This document shows, one piece after another, positions 17,787 through 27,048 of a stretch of 64,000 nt of DNA; within the stretch, counting starts at the first letter, position 1; each line of letters begins with the position of its first letter. The notes below the pieces were generated by a model. It had not been told where the DNA came from and did no database searches. It saw nothing but the letters and a program-made list of their open reading frames with translations. The DNA is taken from NCBI GenBank assembly GCA_963744305.1, contig CAVUTF010000024.1, forward strand, positions 62,001 to 126,000, read 5' to 3'. This stretch comes from FEN-1219 sp963744305 (lineage in GTDB: Bacteria; Pseudomonadota; Gammaproteobacteria; Steroidobacterales; Rariloculaceae). The position numbers were made by a program, and so were the translations under genes.

Positions 17787-19295
17787 TCAACGGGCAACAC
17801 TACTCCGACGTCTGAAGGTGACCGGCACCCCGCCCTGCTCGCTGCTCAGGACGCCGATGATCGTGCTCTCGTCGGTGAGCTCTCCGGCAAAGCTCCACGG
17901 TTGCCAGTTGGGGAGCTCGAATCGCAACACCCGCTGCTCGATGCGGACCTGCCGCAGCGGTTGGCCGATATCCCCGAGCGTGGTGCCGATCAGCTTGCCC
18001 ACGACGACGTTGTCCGACTTCTTGACGAACTCGAGCTCGATATCGAGGTCGAGCGTGGCGATTCGGGGCCGGCCGACCCAGCGTCCCTCGAGGGCGCCGG
18101 CAACTTCGAGCGACACCTCGAGGGGCTCCTCGGCTATGGGCGTCGAATTCTCGCGCTCGTAGCGGTTCGTCTGGACGTAGTTCGGGACGATCGTGTTGTT
18201 CTCGTGGCACGCGTACTCCGGCATGAAGTACGCCGGGTCGTTGCGCATCGGGTAGCGCACGGTGAACGGACGCGTGAGCACGACCGGGTCTTCCGTTGTG
18301 ATCTCGTAGAGCCACCAGTCATCGTTCAGACGGACGATTCGCTCCGTCGTCTTCATCCGCCCGCTATAAGGGAAGCGATTGCCCGGCGGCGAGCCGACGA
18401 CGGCCAGATTGATCATCGGCGCGCCTTCCTTGTAGTTGGTCGTCTCGACGACGAGCGTGGTCCCTTCCCACCGTCCGCGCGAGTCGCCCAGGTACTGTTC
18501 GATCTCCGCCGCGAGCGGCGTGGCGCCGCCGGTGGGAATCACGCGCGCTTCGTGGATCATCTCGAGCTGGAAGACCACGTACCCGGGCGCTTGAATGATT
18601 CTGAACCCGCCGTTGTAGCGATACGGCATCATCGACGAGGGCATGCCGCGCGTGATGCAGCGGTCCCAGCTGTCGAAGTCCTGCGGCGTGTCGTACGTGT
18701 GATTCTCGCCCGGTAACGTCCAGCCGCTTCGCATCTCGAGTGCTCGGCGCTTGCCTTCCGGGGTCAGGGCGGGCAGCAGTCCGTTCCGCGGATCGACGAT
18801 CAGACTGGTCTGCCGCTGCGGAATGTTAGGGTCGATGGTGCCCGTTCGAAGCGAGCGGCCGAGATCGCCCTCCTCCAGCGCCTGCCGGCTGACATCGACC
18901 TGGTTGCGCCACTCCTCCATCCGCTGGTCGTGTTCCGCTTTCGTGAGCCATGCCTTGTCCATGTCGCAAGGGCGAGCGCGCGCTCCGCCGCCGGCTCCTG
19001 CTGCATCGCCGAACAAGAACGTCGGCAACCGCCTTCCTGAGTAACTGTCGGCGCAGCGCTCGAGCGGGACGCGCGAGGCCTGCATCATGTCCAACGTGGC
19101 CTGGATGTCGGGCTCACCCCAAGGCGTCATCGGGTGCTCCCAGTCTTCCGGCGTCTCGATGAAGTGGTTGGCTTCGTTCGGGGCGCCACGAGTGGAATCG
19201 TCGATTTGGGCGTGCGCCGTCGCAAGAGGAAGCGAAGCTACTGCCGCACCGAGCAGGACGGTCCGGCTCGTCGATGTGATCGTGCGCATGGTCAT
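17787..19295 (-). CDS. Secreted protein with WEGTTLVVET motif (WEGDTLVV family, long form)
   Basis: A 502-aa protein from ATG 19295, which overlaps the stop of the membrane-protein gene upstream (ATGA). The signal peptide is SRTVLLGAAVASLPLATAHA. The C-terminal half contains GDSRGRWEGTTLVVET, WLYEITTEDPVVLTRPFTV and EYACHENN, matching the shorter relatives here (EDPVALTEPFEI at 10041-10859, EYACARE at 21285-22068). Function unknown. A longer open frame upstream lies inside the membrane-protein gene and is rejected. Confidence 0.7.
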   Translation of the reverse strand: MTMRTITSTSRTVLLGAAVASLPLATAHAQIDDSTRGAPNEANHFIETPEDWEHPMTPWGEPDIQATLDMMQASRVPLERCADSYSGRRLPTFLFGDAAGAGGGARARPCDMDKAWLTKAEHDQRMEEWRNQVDVSRQALEEGDLGRSLRTGTIDPNIPQRQTSLIVDPRNGLLPALTPEGKRRALEMRSGWTLPGENHTYDTPQDFDSWDRCITRGMPSSMMPYRYNGGFRIIQAPGYVVFQLEMIHEARVIPTGGATPLAAEIEQYLGDSRGRWEGTTLVVETTNYKEGAPMINLAVVGSPPGNRFPYSGRMKTTERIVRLNDDWWLYEITTEDPVVLTRPFTVRYPMRNDPAYFMPEYACHENNTIVPNYVQTNRYERENSTPIAEEPLEVSLEVAGALEGRWVGRPRIATLDLDIELEFVKKSDNVVVGKLIGTTLGDIGQPLRQVRIEQRVLRFELPNWQPWSFAGELTDESTIIGVLSSEQGGVPVTFRRRSSVAR

Positions 19296-20062
19296 CCGAG
19301 CGCGCGCGCCACAAACCCCGCCAGCGGCTGCAACAAAAACAGGATCGCCCCGCCGAAGACGGTAGCCCAATGCACGCGTTTCGTCTTCGCCAGGTCGTAG
19401 GCCACGAGCGCGAGAAAGAGGGGCAGCACGACCAAGTTGTTCAGCTGGAATGGCCCGAGGACGGCAGGCAGCGTCCGATTCAAGAAGCTGTCCGGCGCGA
19501 CGAAGCCGAACGGCCCGACGATGATCGGCCAGCCGAAATCGTCGAGCACTCTCGCGACGGGCGCGTCCATGATGCCGATGCACGCCGAGAGCATCAGCCG
19601 CTTGTGGGCTTCGGGGCGGCGGCGTTGCCAGATCGCTGCCGCGAACAGGATGCCGAACATCAGCGCATTGCCGACGTTCCCGCTCGCGAGTCGCGCAAGC
19701 GAGGCTACCGGGCCAGCCGCCTCCAAGGCCGTTCGCGTCGCCGGCGGCAGGCTCGCGAGCGCCACCACGACGCCGAGGCCCACGACGGCCACGCCGAGCA
19801 CGATGCCGACGACGCCCAGCTGCCGGTGCAAATCGGTCGGATGCTTGGCCACGAGCAGAGTCTGAACGGCGAACAACGCGATCCAGCAGCTGAAGACGAA
19901 GCCGTGCGCGTGCACGAGCCAGCTCAGGTCGCGGGTTGTGATGAACGCGCGCAGGAAATAGGTCGGGCCGAAACCCCAGAGCACGGCGATCGCGAAAACG
20001 ATCGCCATTCCGATGAAGAAGCGACGCCGCGGCGGAGCGCGGGCTTCGAGTGCAACGCTCAT
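19292..20062 (-). CDS. Polytopic inner-membrane protein
   Basis: A 256-aa protein with about seven hydrophobic helices (FFIGMAIVFAIAVLWGFG, GFVFSCWIALFAVQTLLV, GVVGIVLGVAVVGLGVVVAL, NALMFGILFAAAIW and others). A conserved-looking HAHGFVFSCWI with His in helix 2 and LHRQLG after helix 2 resemble DUF2306-like haem or quinol membrane proteins; this is a weak comparison. It is translationally coupled to the secreted protein downstream, so the two may work together. Confidence 0.6.
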   Translation of the reverse strand: MSVALEARAPPRRRFFIGMAIVFAIAVLWGFGPTYFLRAFITTRDLSWLVHAHGFVFSCWIALFAVQTLLVAKHPTDLHRQLGVVGIVLGVAVVGLGVVVALASLPPATRTALEAAGPVASLARLASGNVGNALMFGILFAAAIWQRRRPEAHKRLMLSACIGIMDAPVARVLDDFGWPIIVGPFGFVAPDSFLNRTLPAVLGPFQLNNLVVLPLFLALVAYDLAKTKRVHWATVFGGAILFLLQPLAGFVARALG

Positions 20063-20207
20063 CGTGGAGTCGAGCTACTGCTGGTTGTTCTGGCCGCCAC
20101 CACGCCGGAAATTCGACTGCAACAGATGTGTCAGCGTATGCACGTCGCGCAGCTCCAGACAGTCGAGGAGCACGGCGCTATCTTACTGAAACTCGGTGCC
20201 CGGATTG

Positions 20208-20578
20208 TAAGAAACTACCGCGGGATTCGCCGCGCTCGCGACGGTGCTCGCGGGTATCGGCCTCTACGGCGTGCTCGCCTACAACGTCACGCAGCGCACG
20301 CGCGAGCTCGGCCTTAGGCTCGCGCTCGGCGCAGATCCCGGAAAGCTCCAGGCGATGGTGCTGAAGCAAGTCGGAGCGATGGCACTGATAGGCGCGGGCG
20401 TAGGTCTCGTCGCAGCGCTCGCTCTTGGTCGCGTCGCCGAGGCGGTGCTGTTGGCTGTCCGGGCACGATCCGCTCGTCGGCCGCGGCCGTGCTTGCCGCC
20501 GTCGTGCTCGCGGGGAGCTGGTTGCCGGCGCGGCGGGCGTCGAGAATCGCGCCGACGGAGGCGTTGCGGTGCGAGTGA
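20208..20578 (+). pseudogene. MacB/FtsX-type ABC transporter permease, 3' remnant
   Basis: The frame from about 20225 reads GFAALATVLAGIGLYGVLAY, then TQRTRELGLRLALGADPG. This is the signature C-terminal region of MacB-like permeases (last two helices and the coupling helix). A frame change near 20450 is needed to reach the normal end SWLPARRASRIAPTEALR, stop at 20578. Only about 120 of 400-800 residues are present and no ATPase partner is nearby, so it is a relic. Confidence 0.7.
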
Positions 20579-20647
20579 GCGAACGCCCACGTGGCTGAGT
20601 GCGCGAGCTTCCCGAGTCGCGCAAGCAATCGCGATAACATGTAACGC

Positions 20648-21211
20648 ATGCTGTTTCCTGCCGCGCTCTGGCCGGGCCTCACCGACGGAACGGTTACGGT
20701 GGCATTCCGGCGGTGGCAGAGACCGACCGTGAAGGCCGGTGGCACGCTGCAGTCGCCTGGCGGCCTGCTCGCCATCGACGAAATCGCGGTGATAGAGCCC
20801 GGCGAGGTCACGAATGACGACGCGCGCGCGGCGGGTTTCCGTAACGCGGACGACGTCGTGGCCGGTCTCCGAACCGAAGGGACGCTTTACCGCATCCGTT
20901 TTCACCGCGTCGGTGAGGACCCGCGCATCGCTCTGCGGGAACGGTCTCAGCTCGACGAGCGCGAGCTCTACGATCTCCGACGGGCTATCGGCAGACTCGA
21001 CTGGGCGCTGCCCGTGCTTCGTCTGATCGCCGAGCGTCCGGGCTTGGTCAGTACGAAGCTGGCCGGCCAGATGGGCCTCGAGCGCTTCGTGTTCAAGCAA
21101 CGAGTCCGGCGACTGAAAGCGCTCGGACTCACGGAAAGTCTCACGGTCGGCTACCGCCTGTCGCCCCGCGGTGCGGCGCTCCTCGCCGCCATCGGCGACG
21201 CCAAATCGTGA
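20648..21211 (+). CDS. ASCH/PUA-like domain protein with C-terminal winged helix
   Basis: A 187-aa protein. The N-terminal half (MLFPAALWPGLTDGTVTVAF, then RTEGTLYRIRFHRVGEDPR) resembles ASCH-type PUA folds (the start matches the F-x-x-x-h-x-x-G-x-K-T/V-T-V pattern). The C-terminal half (about 115-187, LRLIAERPGLVSTKLAGQMG, FKQRVRRLKALGLTESL, YRLSPRGAALL) is a MarR/ArsR-like winged helix. ASCH domains often bind RNA; the combination suggests a regulator. Not assigned further. Confidence 0.55.
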   Translation: MLFPAALWPGLTDGTVTVAFRRWQRPTVKAGGTLQSPGGLLAIDEIAVIEPGEVTNDDARAAGFRNADDVVAGLRTEGTLYRIRFHRVGEDPRIALRERSQLDERELYDLRRAIGRLDWALPVLRLIAERPGLVSTKLAGQMGLERFVFKQRVRRLKALGLTESLTVGYRLSPRGAALLAAIGDAKS

Positions 21212-21284
21212 TGCGGCGCGACGAGCGTATCCTCAACGCGTCGCCGCTCACTACGAAGCGCTTTCATTCTGGAGTGCAACGCCG

Positions 21285-22068
21285 ATGACTACTCGATTTC
21301 GCGCCCTCGCTCCGTATGCCTCCCTGCTCAGCCTCTTGGCAACCGCGTGCACGCCGACGGCGCCGCCGAGCGACGCTGCACCGACGGCGCCTTCACGTAC
21401 CTGACCTCTCCGGCGTCTGGATGGCCTTCGCCGTTGAAAACCCGGACGGCGACGGTAACTCGCCGCGCTACTCTGCCGCTGGCCAGGCAGCCCTCGACGC
21501 CTTCGCTGCGCAGTTCAGCTCGATTCCCGAGACAGGCGCTTTTTGCGTGCCGGCGGGCATGCCGAGCGTCATGCTCTCGACCGTGTCGTATCCGGTCGAG
21601 ATCGTGCAGGCCGAGTCGCGGCTCGTCATGCTCGCCGAGCTCGAGATGCAGGTGCGCCGCGTGTTCCTCGACGGCCGTGGCCATCCGGAGGACTTCCTGC
21701 CGACAGGCGTGGGCCACTCGATCGGAACTTGGGAAGGCGACACGCTCGTCATCGACACGACGTTGCTAGAGGAATGGCAACTGCGCCCTTGGCCGCGCAG
21801 CGACCAAACGCAAGTCGTCGAGCGCGTGCGCCTCACGAAGCTCGCCGACGTCAGCGCACGACCCACCGGGTTCGTCGCGACCGTGGACCCGCCGATCAAC
21901 GACGACGTGCTCGTCGTCGACCTGACGCTTACCGACCCGACGCTATACGACGGTCCGCAGCGGCGCATTGGCTACTATCAGCGCATGGCGGACACGGCCA
22001 CGCTCGAATACGCCTGCGCTAGAGAGCTCTGGCTCGAGGAGCTCGAGAAGCAACGCGTTTCGCAGTAA
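21285..22068 (+). CDS. Lipoprotein of the WEGDTLVV family (one frameshift)
   Basis: ATG 21285 starts a lipoprotein signal (SLLSLLATAC, lipobox Cys). After a frame change near 21390 it continues PDLSGVWMAFAVENPDG and the family hallmark GTWEGDTLVIDT at 21727-21762, ending RMADTATLEYACARELWLEE. About 255 aa in total. It is likely an outer-membrane or periplasmic lipoprotein of unknown role and is related to the proteins at 10041-10859 and 17787-19295. Convergent with msrB. Confidence 0.65.
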
Positions 22069-22126
22069 GCGCGAGCGTCCGCGGCACAGCGGACGATCGT
22101 GCCCGAGATGCTGCAGCGGCCGGTTG

Positions 22127-22630
22127 TTACGGAGAGCGATCGACGCCGCCGTCGGGCGATTTCGCTTTGCGCAGCGACACGGCGTTGATGCAGAACCGCA
22201 GGCCGCTCGGCGGCGGGCCGTCGGGAAACACGTGGCCCAAGTGCGCATCGCAGACGTTGCACGTGGTCTCGACGCGTTGCATGCCGTGGCTCGAATCGAC
22301 GTGATAGGCCACGACGTCGGGCGTGAGCGGCGCCGTGAAGCTCGGCCAGCCCGTACGGCTGTCGAACTTGGTCGTCGAGTCGAACAGCGGCGTGTCGCAG
22401 CAAATGCAGTGATAGCGGCCCGGCTCGAACAACGAACAGAGCTCAGAGCTGAACGCCCGCTCGGTTCCCTTGCGCCGCGCGACGTAGTACTGCTCCTCCG
22501 TCAGCGCCGCGCGCCACTCGGCGTCGCTCTTCTCGACGCGCCGCGGCGGCACGACGTTGCCGCGGCGCGCGAGCTCGACGACTTGACTCCAGCGCAAGAC
22601 GCTCGACGAGTCGACGTTCTGCGTGTTCAT
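22127..22630 (-). CDS. msrB: Peptide-methionine (R)-S-oxide reductase
   Basis: A 167-aa SelR-domain protein repairing Met-R-sulfoxide. The zinc cysteines are CICCDTP and CNVCDAHLGHVF, with catalytic Cys in RFCINAVSL (a Cys, not selenocysteine) and substrate-site segments FDSRTGWPSF and HVDSSHGM. ATG 22630 lies 5 bp after the msrA stop, so the two form an operon. It is also open in frame with the first part of msrA, but that is due to the msrA frameshift. Confidence 0.9.
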   Translation of the reverse strand: MNTQNVDSSSVLRWSQVVELARRGNVVPPRRVEKSDAEWRAALTEEQYYVARRKGTERAFSSELCSLFEPGRYHCICCDTPLFDSTTKFDSRTGWPSFTAPLTPDVVAYHVDSSHGMQRVETTCNVCDAHLGHVFPDGPPPSGLRFCINAVSLRKAKSPDGGVDRSP

Positions 22631-22635
22631 GTCGC

Positions 22636-23167
22636 TCACGCCGTGCGCGCGCTCGCACGCCGCGGCAGTCGCCAGTTCGGGCGGGGAAAGTGGCACGTGT
22701 AGCCGCCGGGGTAGCGCAGCAAGTAGTCCTGATGCTCGGGCTCTGCCTCCCAGAACGGCCCCGCCGCGCGCACCTCCGTCACGACCCGTCCGGGCCATAG
22801 CCCCGAGGCATCGACGTCGGCGATCGTCTCCTCGGCCACACGGCGCTGCTCGTCGGAGAGGTAGTAGATCGCCGGAGCGGTACGAAGTGCCGATGTCGTT
22901 GCCTTGGGCGTTCTTCGTCGTCGGATCGTGGATCTGGAAGAAGAGCTCGAGCAGCTCGCGGTACGAGAGCTTGGTCGGATCGAATACGACTTCTATCGCC
23001 TCAGCGTGCGTGCCGTGATTGCGGTAGGTGGCGTACGGCACGTCGCCGCCGCTATAACCCACGCGCGTGGCGGTGACGCCCGGCAGCTTGCGGATCAAGT
23101 CCTGCATGCCCCAGAAGCACCCGCCCGCGAGAATCGCCGTTTCCGCCTCTGTTTTCGTATGGGCCAT
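22636..23167 (-). CDS. msrA: Peptide-methionine (S)-S-oxide reductase (one frameshift)
   Basis: Starts at 23167. The catalytic motif AGGCFWGMQDL lies at about residue 14, followed by VGYSGGDVPYATYRNHGTHA and FFQIHDPTTKNAQGNDIGTS. One extra base near 22878 breaks the frame. The other frame continues DEQRRVAEETIAD, WEAEPEHQDYLLRYPGGYTC and stops at 22636. The restored length is about 177 aa, normal for MsrA. It reduces Met-S-sulfoxide with thioredoxin and is paired with msrB. Confidence 0.88.
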
Positions 23168-23197
23168 TCGTGAGACCTCCGTTGGTGACCGAATAAC

Positions 23198-23464
23198 TCA
23201 GCGCAGCTGACTATCTTTGCTGCCGCGCCGGTTGTAGCCGCTGAATTGCCGGACCTCTTTGTCGGCCTCTTCTTGGCACGCGATGCACAGGCGCACTCCG
23301 GGTAGCGCCTCGCGGCGCGCTTCGGGAATCGGCACGCCGCAATCTTGGCAATGCGTGGCGCTCGCACCTTGCGGAAGCCGGCTCTTGGCACGTAGCACGC
23401 CGTCCTTGACCGTGTCGTCGATCTGATCTTGTACCGCGCCTTCGCGCGCCCAGCCGGTTGCCAT
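23198..23464 (-). CDS. DksA/TraR-type C4 zinc-finger protein (YbiI-like)
   Basis: An 88-aa protein with HCQDCGVPIPEARREALPGV, then RLCIACQEEADK: a C-x2-C...C-x2-C zinc finger with the usual PIPEARR linker. The size matches short DksA-like proteins such as YbiI that lack the coiled coil, so transcriptional action through the RNA polymerase secondary channel is not certain. It lies 30 bp upstream of msrA in the same direction and could be cotranscribed. Confidence 0.8.
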   Translation of the reverse strand: MATGWAREGAVQDQIDDTVKDGVLRAKSRLPQGASATHCQDCGVPIPEARREALPGVRLCIACQEEADKEVRQFSGYNRRGSKDSQLR

Positions 23465-23533
23465 GAAGTTGCCCCTAAGTGAATGCTGTATCAGAGCGAA
23501 ATCGCCCCGCGTTGGTTCCTACGCCTGCTCGCG

Positions 23534-24223
23534 CTAACGAGGATCGCGATCCGCCTGCCCGCTTAGCCCGTCGAACGCGTCGTCCCTTTCGCCCGCGATC
23601 TGCCGCAACGCCTGCTCGAACACTTCGTTCGGCTGACCGCCCGAGATCAGGTGTTTGCGGTTCACGATAACGGCCGGGACCGAGTGGATGCCGGCCCCCT
23701 GCCAAAACCGCTCGGCCTGACGCACGGCTTCCGCGAACTCGCCGCGCTCGAGCACCTCGCGCGCACGCTCGACCGGTAGACCCACCTCCCCCGCGAGATC
23801 GAGCAGCACGTCGTGGGCGCCCGGGTTCCGACCCTGGCCGTGATAGGCCGAAAGGAGAGCGTGCTTCAAGGCGCGCTGACTGCCGGGCGGGCCTTCGGCG
23901 TCGGCCCAGTAGAGCAGCCGGTGCGCGTCGAACGTGTTCCAGATGTGCGCTCGCGGTCCGAATGCGAAGCCCTCGGCCACCCCGCGCTCGACGATGCGCG
24001 ACCGATTGGCGGCGAACTGCGCGGGGCTCAAACCGTACTTGGCCGTCAGGTACTCCGTCGCGTCCACCCCTTCCGGCGCCATCGTCGGGTTCAGTTCGAA
24101 CGGCTGCATGTGCAGCTCGACTTCGCCTAAGTCGCCGCCGATTCTCTTGAGCGCGCGCTCGAGCGCGTTCAGGCCTATGGCGCACCAGGGGCAGGCGACG
24201 TCGGATACGAAGTCGATTCTCAT
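23534..24223 (-). CDS. DsbA-family oxidoreductase (FrnE-like)
   Basis: A 229-aa protein with no signal peptide. The thioredoxin-fold active site CPWC is at residues 12-15 (DFVSDVACPWCAIGLNALER), with a helical insertion, the cis-Pro loop GIHSVPAVIVNRKHLISGGQ and a helical C-terminus. This is the cytosolic FrnE/DsbA type (2-hydroxychromene-2-carboxylate isomerase-like fold), usually linked to oxidative stress, which agrees with the msr genes next to it. Confidence 0.82.
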   Translation of the reverse strand: MRIDFVSDVACPWCAIGLNALERALKRIGGDLGEVELHMQPFELNPTMAPEGVDATEYLTAKYGLSPAQFAANRSRIVERGVAEGFAFGPRAHIWNTFDAHRLLYWADAEGPPGSQRALKHALLSAYHGQGRNPGAHDVLLDLAGEVGLPVERAREVLERGEFAEAVRQAERFWQGAGIHSVPAVIVNRKHLISGGQPNEVFEQALRQIAGERDDAFDGLSGQADRDPR

Positions 24224-24240
24224 CGCATGCGTCCCAGGCG

Positions 24241-25930
24241 CTAGGCGACTTCCCTCACTTTCCCTTCGACGGCTCGTAGATACGGCGCTGGATCCGGCGC
24301 CACCTGCGGGGTGTTGATGAAGCGCTCGTTCGCAGCGATGTCCACGCCCTCGATGTAGAGGTCGCGAGCGATCGCCGTCACGAGCCGCGGGTGATCGACC
24401 ATGCTCGGCACGTCACCCACTGGAATGCCGAAGCTCAACGCCGCGGCGAGATTGAAGCAGTGGATGTTGCGCAGGAACTCCGCGCCCGTTTCGGCGCGCG
24501 GCAGGAATTCCAATCCGGCGCCGAGATACGGGTGATACCCGCCGGCCGTGCTTTCGTCGCCGGGCGCCGGCTGGAAGCGGTCGCGCCAGAGTGCGATGTG
24601 CTCGTGGATGCGGGCGAGCTCCGGCTGCGCCGCGAGATCGATCCGATAGCCGGTCCCCGCGATCAAATGATCGAAACGCATGGTCTTGCGGCCGGCCTTC
24701 GCGGCTACCTTGCCGTTGCCGGCGATCGAGACATCGGAAAGCGACGTGTTCAGATGGATGTGGAAGCCCTTGAACGCGACCACTCGCTCGAGCGAGTCGA
24801 GCGGCACGGATGCCACGCGGCGATCACCGACGAGAAAGTTTCGCCAGCGCACAACGTCGGGCAGCTCGTAGGTGAGCTCGAGCATGGTCGAGTACCCGCG
24901 GTCGACCGGCGGAGCCGCCGGCGGCGGCACTGCTCGTGGCGGCGCTGCCAGGCGCCGGTGACGCCGGTAACTGATAGTCGATGTACGACCGCCGGCTAAA
25001 CACATGCACCTCGGCCGCGCCTGCCTCGAGCGCGACCGCCGCCGCATCGAACGCCGACGAGCCCGCGCCGATGACGCCGACGACCTTGCCGGCCAGCGTC
25101 TCGACGGGAATGCGGCCGGTCGTGTGCGTCCACACGCTGGACGGCAGCGTGCGCACGAAATCCGGCACGTTCGGCCCACCGGCGCCGGCGTAGCCGTTCG
25201 CGAGCACGAGCTTGCGCGTGGTCTCGACGCGCCGAGCGCCGTCGGCTTCCAAATGCAGGCGCAGCACGTCGCCCTGCGGCTCGATCTCGACGAGCCGCGT
25301 GCGGTAGCGCACCTTCGTGTCGGTGGCTTGTTGAAACCAGGCCAAGTAATCGGCCCAGGCGAGACGCGGAATTCGATCCAAAGCGTCGAACGCTTCAGGG
25401 CCGTTCAAGGTCTCGTACCACGCGCGGAAGCTCAGCGCGGCGTTGCCGCCCTCGGGGCCGGGCCCCAGCGTCTTCGGCGTGCGCAGCTGATGCATGCGCG
25501 CGATGCCGCGCCAGATGCCGGCCTCACCCGGCTCGGCCTGGTCGATGATGTCGACACGGCCAACACCCTTGCGCTTGAGACCGTACGCGATCGCCACCCC
25601 GCTCTGACCTCCGCCGACGATGACGACGTTGTGGTCGACGCCGGCACGCGCGCGCACCCAATCGGCCGGGTCGCGTCCGGCCCAGCGCAAGGTGCGGCCC
25701 GTCTGCGCCGCGAGCTGCTCGCTTGCATCTGCGCTTTGCGGGGCGGCAGCCGGCTCGCTCGGCGGCGCCGCGACCTGCGCGAGCGCGGCCGGAGCGCTCA
25801 AGCCGCCGACGGTGAGAGCGGCCGCTCCGCGGAAAAAGCTCCGCCGGTCGATTTGGCCGGGCGTACCGCGGTGTTGCGGCGTGGGCGTTTGTTGCTCGGA
25901 ATCTTGCGTCGGCTGGCGCTCGTCGGTCAT
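24241..25930 (-). CDS. Tat-exported flavin-containing monooxygenase-like protein (one frameshift)
   Basis: Starts at ATG 25930 (AGGGGAA before it). The twin-arginine signal is DRRSFFRGAAALTVGG. The first Rossmann motif, VIVGGGQSGVAIAYGL, binds FAD. The second, VGVIGAGSSAFDAAAVAL, probably binds NAD(P)H. The FMO-like stretch is WRGIARMHQLRTPKTLG. The frame changes near 24950 (around SYIDYQLP/PPVDRGYS) and continues DHLIAGTGYRIDLAAQP to 24241. About 560 aa. Export of an NADPH enzyme through Tat is unusual for the family. It is divergent from a Tat-exported hydrolase, 86 bp apart, suggesting a shared substrate. Confidence 0.75.
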
Positions 25931-26016
25931 GCGGTCGTTCCCCTGAATTCCCCGGCTCTTGGTCCGGAACATTGAGGCGAGCATCATGCCTGCGAAAGCA
26001 AGCTGAGGAAAACGAC

Positions 26017-27015
26017 ATGCTGCCGACGCGACGAGAGTTTCTGAAATCAACGGGCGCCGCAGGCCTCGCAACCGCGCTGGTGGGTGGGGCGGTTCGATCG
26101 GCCGCCCAGGTCGCGGCCGATTCGAGCACGCGCACAGTGCAAACCGACGTCCTCGACATCGGCTACGAGGAGCACGGCAACCCGAACGGCACCGCGATCA
26201 TCCTGCTGCATGGCTTCCCCTACGACGTGAGATCGTTCGACGGCGTCGTCGCGCCGCTCGTCGCTGCCGGACATCGAGTGCTCGTGCCCTGGCTCCGCGG
26301 CTACGGGCCGACGCGATTTCGCGATCCGTCCGCGCCGCGAATGGCGGAGCAGGCGGCGCTTGCTCAGGACCTGATCGACTTCGCCGACTTGCTCGGCATC
26401 CAGCGCTTCGCGCTCGCGGGTTTCGACTGGGGCAACCGCGCCGCCTGCATCGCGTCCATCCTCGAGCCGGAGCGCGTCATCGGTCAGGTCTCGATCGGCG
26501 GGTACTCCGTGCAGAACACGCTCACGCGGGGCGGGACGATGCCGGCGAGGCAAGCGGCTCAGTTCTGGTACATGTGGTACTTCAACACCGACCAAGGAGC
26601 TGCTGCGCTTCAAGCGAATCGTCACGACATCATCCGTTACCTGTGGGAGACGTGGTCGCCGCAGTGGCATTACACCGACGAGGCTTACGCTCGTTCTGCC
26701 CCTTCGTTCGACAATCCGGATTTCGTCGACGTGGTCGTCCACTCCTACCGTCACCGGCTCATGAACGCGCCCGGCGACGAAAGACTCCTCGAGATCGAGC
26801 GACGGCTCGCCGAGCAGCCGACGATCGATGTCCCCGCGATCGTGCTGCGGCCCGGGGCCACGGGACTCGGCGGTCGGCCTGACGAGAATCCAGCTGGCGA
26901 CCAGGAGAGGTTCACGAACCTCGTCGCGCGCCGCATCGTCGAAGGCGCCGGGCATGATCTGCCCGCGCATCGGCCGGATGCCGTGGCTCAGGCGTTGCTC
27001 GATTTGGTCGATTGA
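26017..27015 (+). CDS. Tat-exported alpha/beta hydrolase (epoxide hydrolase / haloalkane dehalogenase type)
   Basis: ATG 26017 follows GAGGAAAA and gives a Tat signal (TRREFLKSTGAAGLATALVG). Elements are the oxyanion segment LLHGFPYDVRSFD, the nucleophile aspartate in AGFDWGNRAA, a helical cap, and catalytic His in GAGHDLPAHRPDA. An Asp nucleophile in G-x-D-x-G is typical of epoxide hydrolases and dehalogenases, not esterases. 332 aa, intact. Divergent neighbour of the flavin monooxygenase. Confidence 0.82.
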   Translation: MLPTRREFLKSTGAAGLATALVGGAVRSAAQVAADSSTRTVQTDVLDIGYEEHGNPNGTAIILLHGFPYDVRSFDGVVAPLVAAGHRVLVPWLRGYGPTRFRDPSAPRMAEQAALAQDLIDFADLLGIQRFALAGFDWGNRAACIASILEPERVIGQVSIGGYSVQNTLTRGGTMPARQAAQFWYMWYFNTDQGAAALQANRHDIIRYLWETWSPQWHYTDEAYARSAPSFDNPDFVDVVVHSYRHRLMNAPGDERLLEIERRLAEQPTIDVPAIVLRPGATGLGGRPDENPAGDQERFTNLVARRIVEGAGHDLPAHRPDAVAQALLDLVD

Positions 27016-27048
27016 GCCGGCGTCGGGCGGGCGCCGCAACGGCTTTAC

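Noticed and set aside
17787..19583. Longer 598-residue start for the WEGTTLVVET protein
   Set aside because: The extra N-terminus lies inside the upstream membrane gene, while ATG 19295 has a signal peptide and an ATGA junction.
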